A stretch of DNA of 64,000 bases from Desulfosalsimonas propionicica (GTDB taxonomy: Bacteria; Desulfobacterota; Desulfobacteria; Desulfobacterales; Desulfosalsimonadaceae), in assembly GCF_013761005.1 (NCBI RefSeq), contig NZ_JACDUS010000013.1:38978-102977 (forward strand), given 5' to 3'. The notes beneath the pieces are model-generated. The model was not told the DNA's origin and ran no database searches. It saw only the letters and a list, made by a program, of their open reading frames with translations. The translations under genes and the position numbers were made by a program. Positions 61,161-64,000 of the stretch are shown piece after piece. The number at the start of each line of letters is the position of its first letter. Position 1 is the first letter of the stretch.

Positions 61161-62735
61161 ATGACCATCAAACATCACACGCTACATTTAATAAAACTTG
61201 TAAGCCTTACCGGTATTTTGCTGCTGTTCGTATTTTCCGGCTTTTCCTTTGGAGCTACGGAGGCGAATTTTCCCCTTGAAATTACCAACATTAAGCCCGC
61301 AGGCACAGGGGAACCTGCCATTCCTGAAACCAACAGGATTTTCAGGGCATATCCCGGCATTGAATACAACATTCGCGCAGCCGCGATAGGCGGTGTTTAC
61401 CCCTACACCTATGAATTGTCCAACAAACCCGTGGGCATGTCTATTGATGAAAATACCGGCGAGATCACATGGGATAATCCGCAATCGGATGCCGGACCCA
61501 TAACTCTTTCTGTTACAGATAGTGAAGGAAGCACTGTGACGGCGGATTGGTCTATAGAGGTGACTACCAAAGGGTTTCTGTTTGTGGACAATTCTGCTGC
61601 TGCCAATGGCGATGGTTCCCTGAACAATCCTTATAACTCAATGACCAACTTTCTCACGGACACCCTCGATACAGGGCAGCAAAGCGATATAGTCTATTTT
61701 CGGGCAGGCACCTATGAAATGGTGGATCATAATTCAAGCAGCGACCATATTCTGAGGATTGATGATAACCCTACAAATTGGTTGAATTACCCGGGAGAGG
61801 ACGTTGTTTTGCAGGGAAGCGATAATGCCGGGAAAGCTTATCGAATCAACCCGATGGGCGAGACCATATATTTTGACGGTATAATTATTAAAAACACTAT
61901 TGGATATGCATTCACCTTATACGGAGCACCAAATTACTATACTATTCGAAGATGTGTTTTTGACGGCCTTGTTCCCCCTGACAGCACAAACAGAAACTAT
62001 GGCTTTATATTTACATCAGCGGGCGGTGCTACATATTATAACGTGATTCAGGATAATGAATTTAAAAATTGGTATGGAGCCGCCGCCATCGGCAGTCTTT
62101 ATCAGGACAAAAAATTGTTAATTGAAAATAACTATATCCATACGCCGAAGTCAAAGCCCGCAGATGGCCCTTCGGGCATAGGTGTAACAATGGCTTTTGC
62201 ATTAAAATCCAGACTTGATTATCTTACCGTTAGAGGCAACGATGTTCAAATGGGAGATGAGAGCAGCGGGATTTTTGATTCATCGGTGAACAATTTCTTC
62301 AATGTTGAATATATGGATCTTTGTTTCAATTATTTTAATTGTGATCCAGCCGGTAATAATAGAACTGACCTTATGTTAAACAGTCAAAGTAGTAGCCACG
62401 GACCCAACATATACCACAACGTGTATCGGAATACGGTAAGGGGACATGGAGCGCTGTTCAGATTCAGCCCATGCGATCAAGGTCCATTTACTCTCACCAA
62501 TAATGTTTTCATTTTCGAGAAGAACGAACTTGAAAGAGATTGTGTAACTTACGACAGTAACCTGGAAGGTACGGATGCAGATAACATTATTGACTCCGAC
62601 GGTCAACTGACTGAAGAATATTCAGAATATGTTGGAACCAGGGGCCATCAAATTCAAGGACAAGAGACTGCAACCCTCTCTGAGGAGGAGCCTCTTCCGT
62701 CGCCTGATTTGGAAATACAAGTCAGCAGTCGATAG
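61161..62735 (+). CDS. exported parallel beta-helix protein with Ig-like domain
   Basis: 524 residues. A signal peptide is at 10-31 (LVSLTGILLLFVFSGFSFG). Residues 40-130 form an Ig/cadherin-like domain (GGVYPYTYELSNKPVGMSIDENTGEITWD). From 135 a right-handed beta-helix begins with the common lead FVDNSAAANGDGSLNNPYNSM, and continues through repeated N-rich turns (YFDGIIIKNTIGYAFTLYGAPNYYTIRRCVFDG). The end is acidic, with no PEP-CTERM motif. Likely a secreted polysaccharide-binding or -cleaving protein. AAGGAGG lies 7 nt before the ATG. Lower GC than its neighbours suggests different origin or relaxed composition. Confidence 0.87.
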   Translation: MTIKHHTLHLIKLVSLTGILLLFVFSGFSFGATEANFPLEITNIKPAGTGEPAIPETNRIFRAYPGIEYNIRAAAIGGVYPYTYELSNKPVGMSIDENTGEITWDNPQSDAGPITLSVTDSEGSTVTADWSIEVTTKGFLFVDNSAAANGDGSLNNPYNSMTNFLTDTLDTGQQSDIVYFRAGTYEMVDHNSSSDHILRIDDNPTNWLNYPGEDVVLQGSDNAGKAYRINPMGETIYFDGIIIKNTIGYAFTLYGAPNYYTIRRCVFDGLVPPDSTNRNYGFIFTSAGGATYYNVIQDNEFKNWYGAAAIGSLYQDKKLLIENNYIHTPKSKPADGPSGIGVTMAFALKSRLDYLTVRGNDVQMGDESSGIFDSSVNNFFNVEYMDLCFNYFNCDPAGNNRTDLMLNSQSSSHGPNIYHNVYRNTVRGHGALFRFSPCDQGPFTLTNNVFIFEKNELERDCVTYDSNLEGTDADNIIDSDGQLTEEYSEYVGTRGHQIQGQETATLSEEEPLPSPDLEIQVSSR

Positions 62736-62781
62736 GATTGTACCCTGCGTTAACGCACTAAAGGCGCACCGAGCTTCCCAG

Positions 62782-63903
62782 TCATTTCCTCTTTTTTGGA
62801 CTGCCGGCAAGGTGCGCCTTAAAATAAAGATTAAGATATTTTTCAGCCATTGCCCCGGCTGAGTACTCTTCCTCCACCTTTACCATAGCGGCCCGACCCA
62901 TCTTGTTCAAAATTTCAGGATTATCTTCAAGAAAGATTATTTTTTCCGCAAAAGCCATCGGATTCCTGTCTTTGATAAGAAAACCATCCACCTCGTCGGT
63001 AATAATCTCCATGATACCGCCGACCTTTGGAGCCACCACCGGCAAACCGTAAGACATGGCCTCCAGTATGCTCATGGGAATCCCTTCATGAACCGAGGTA
63101 TTCAAAAACACGTCGATCCCGGCATAAAAATCAGCCATATCTTCAACATGGCCTTTTAACAAAAACGCATCATCAAGCCCGTAAGAACTGATCCGTTCTC
63201 CAATTATATCCCGCTGCGGGCCGTCTCCGGCAAGTTCAAAGGCAACCGGATATCCCTTTTCCTTTATTGTACGTGCGATCTCAACCATCAAAGGATAGTC
63301 CTTTACCGGGAAAAACCGCCCAGCCGATCCCACTGTGATGCCGGATTCTGTATTGTGGTGCTTCGCCCTGGCCGGCAGTTCTATGCCGTTGTGTATGGTA
63401 TGGACTTTTTGCGGATTAAAACCGAGTTCCTGAATATAGGTCTGCCGCATATCATCTGACACAACTACCAGGCTGTCAAAATGTTTGGCGAGCAGGAATT
63501 TATTTAATCCTGACACAAAACGTCCCTTGGACAGCAACCGCTTGCTGCCCCCCTCGGGCATTCCGTGCTGCGTGGCAATCAGGCGGGGCTTTCTCCGAAA
63601 TCCCCTGGCCAAAAAAGCCAGGATATTTTCCTTGTAGCGGTGCGAGTGGATGACATCAGGTGATAATTTCTGTACCAAGGATCTGATTTGAAAAACGAGT
63701 GCATAAAAGGAAGTACTATGTTCGTCAACAACAAAAATCGGCACATCTGCATTACGCAGTTCCAGGGCCAGACGGCCTTCATTAAAAACTATAGCGGCAA
63801 CATCGATTTCGCTGAATTCCTGCAATTCTTTAAGCAGGCTAAAAGCCATGACTTCGGCGCCGGCCCATAGATCGCCGGAAATAAAATGGCACACTTTTAC
63901 CAT
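62782..63903 (-). CDS. glycosyltransferase family 4
   Basis: 373 residues from ATG 63903, 7 nt after AGGAAG; a TTG 24 codons upstream gives an unlikely extension. The N-terminal half has VCHFISGDLWAGAEVMAFSLL, and the C-terminal half the GT4 sugar-nucleotide site SAGRFFPVKDYPLMVE and the E-x7-E motif NTSVHEGIPMSILEAMSYGLPVV. It transfers a sugar from a nucleotide donor during polysaccharide assembly. Being opposite in strand to the beta-helix gene, it probably starts the next part of the exopolysaccharide locus past the window end. Confidence 0.92.
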   Translation of the reverse strand: MVKVCHFISGDLWAGAEVMAFSLLKELQEFSEIDVAAIVFNEGRLALELRNADVPIFVVDEHSTSFYALVFQIRSLVQKLSPDVIHSHRYKENILAFLARGFRRKPRLIATQHGMPEGGSKRLLSKGRFVSGLNKFLLAKHFDSLVVVSDDMRQTYIQELGFNPQKVHTIHNGIELPARAKHHNTESGITVGSAGRFFPVKDYPLMVEIARTIKEKGYPVAFELAGDGPQRDIIGERISSYGLDDAFLLKGHVEDMADFYAGIDVFLNTSVHEGIPMSILEAMSYGLPVVAPKVGGIMEIITDEVDGFLIKDRNPMAFAEKIIFLEDNPEILNKMGRAAMVKVEEEYSAGAMAEKYLNLYFKAHLAGSPKKRK

Positions 63904-64000
63904 ATTAGGGCTTCCTGAAAAACTTGCTTCAAATTTCTGTGCATAACCCCGGCCGACCCTGGAGAGGGCTTCCAATTTGACTCAGGATAAGCAGATTATA

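Overview
The window reads as a chromosomal segment of an anaerobic, GC-rich Gram-negative bacterium, most likely a sulfate-reducing or syntrophic Desulfobacterota (former Deltaproteobacteria). This is inference from gene content: a Wood-Ljungdahl type MetF/MetV module with HdrA and MvhD, two predicted selenocysteine codons, corrinoid methyltransferases, a 2-hydroxyacyl-CoA dehydratase-type activase, lipid A/KDO synthesis and a PEP-CTERM exopolysaccharide region. No rRNA, tRNA, CRISPR array, insertion sequence or phage gene was seen.

Layout. 1-1159: KDO transferase, cut by the window edge. 1294-7841 (minus): hdrA-mvhD-metV-metF, an electron-transfer methylene-THF reductase operon. Both hdrA and mvhD have an in-frame UGA at a position where the family has cysteine, each followed by a bacterial SECIS-like hairpin. 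8116-10796: apbE, and divergently mobB with an exported protein. 10842-14316 (minus): DUF1015 gene, panC, metK. 14693-27894 (plus): a 13-kb same-strand array with a sarcosine/dimethylglycine N-methyltransferase homolog, a corrinoid protein, two non-pyrrolysine MttB-family methyltransferases, a hydantoinase-like ASKHA protein, a YbaK-like deacylase, an ACT regulator, a RACo-like corrinoid activator, DUF1638, a methyl-THF:corrinoid methyltransferase and serA.

28004-31955 (minus): an F0-only ATP synthase operon carrying both an 8-kDa c subunit with a two-carboxylate, Na+-type site and a fused c subunit of five hairpins in which only the first keeps carboxylates. 32139-46982: mixed housekeeping and uncharacterised genes, among them a degenerate receiver protein, an exported nuclease/phosphatase, a 1425-residue acyl-CoA dehydratase activase, an orphan BrnA-like antitoxin, a tandem CDP-alcohol phosphatidyltransferase and an orphan histidine kinase. 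A 158-bp interrupted palindrome lies at 40956-41113.

47007-52107 (minus): TetR regulator, molybdopterin oxidoreductase, 3-hydroxyacyl-CoA dehydrogenase and DUF362 protein, preceded by a TetR-like operator palindrome. 52534-63903: a membrane protein, then an envelope/exopolysaccharide region: ExeA-like ATPase, two PEP-CTERM proteins, a VanZ-like protein, a VapBC-type toxin-antitoxin pair inside a 280-bp direct repeat, a FemAB/CelD-like acyltransferase, a beta-helix protein and a glycosyltransferase. The exosortase itself is not in the window.

How the parts connect (inference): the methyl array could pass methyl groups from quaternary amines through a corrinoid protein to THF, and methyl-THF is also the product of the MetFV-HdrA-MvhD reductase. 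metK would supply SAM to the N-methyltransferase. ApbE-dependent flavinylation and a Na+-type F0 fit an organism conserving energy by ion gradients.
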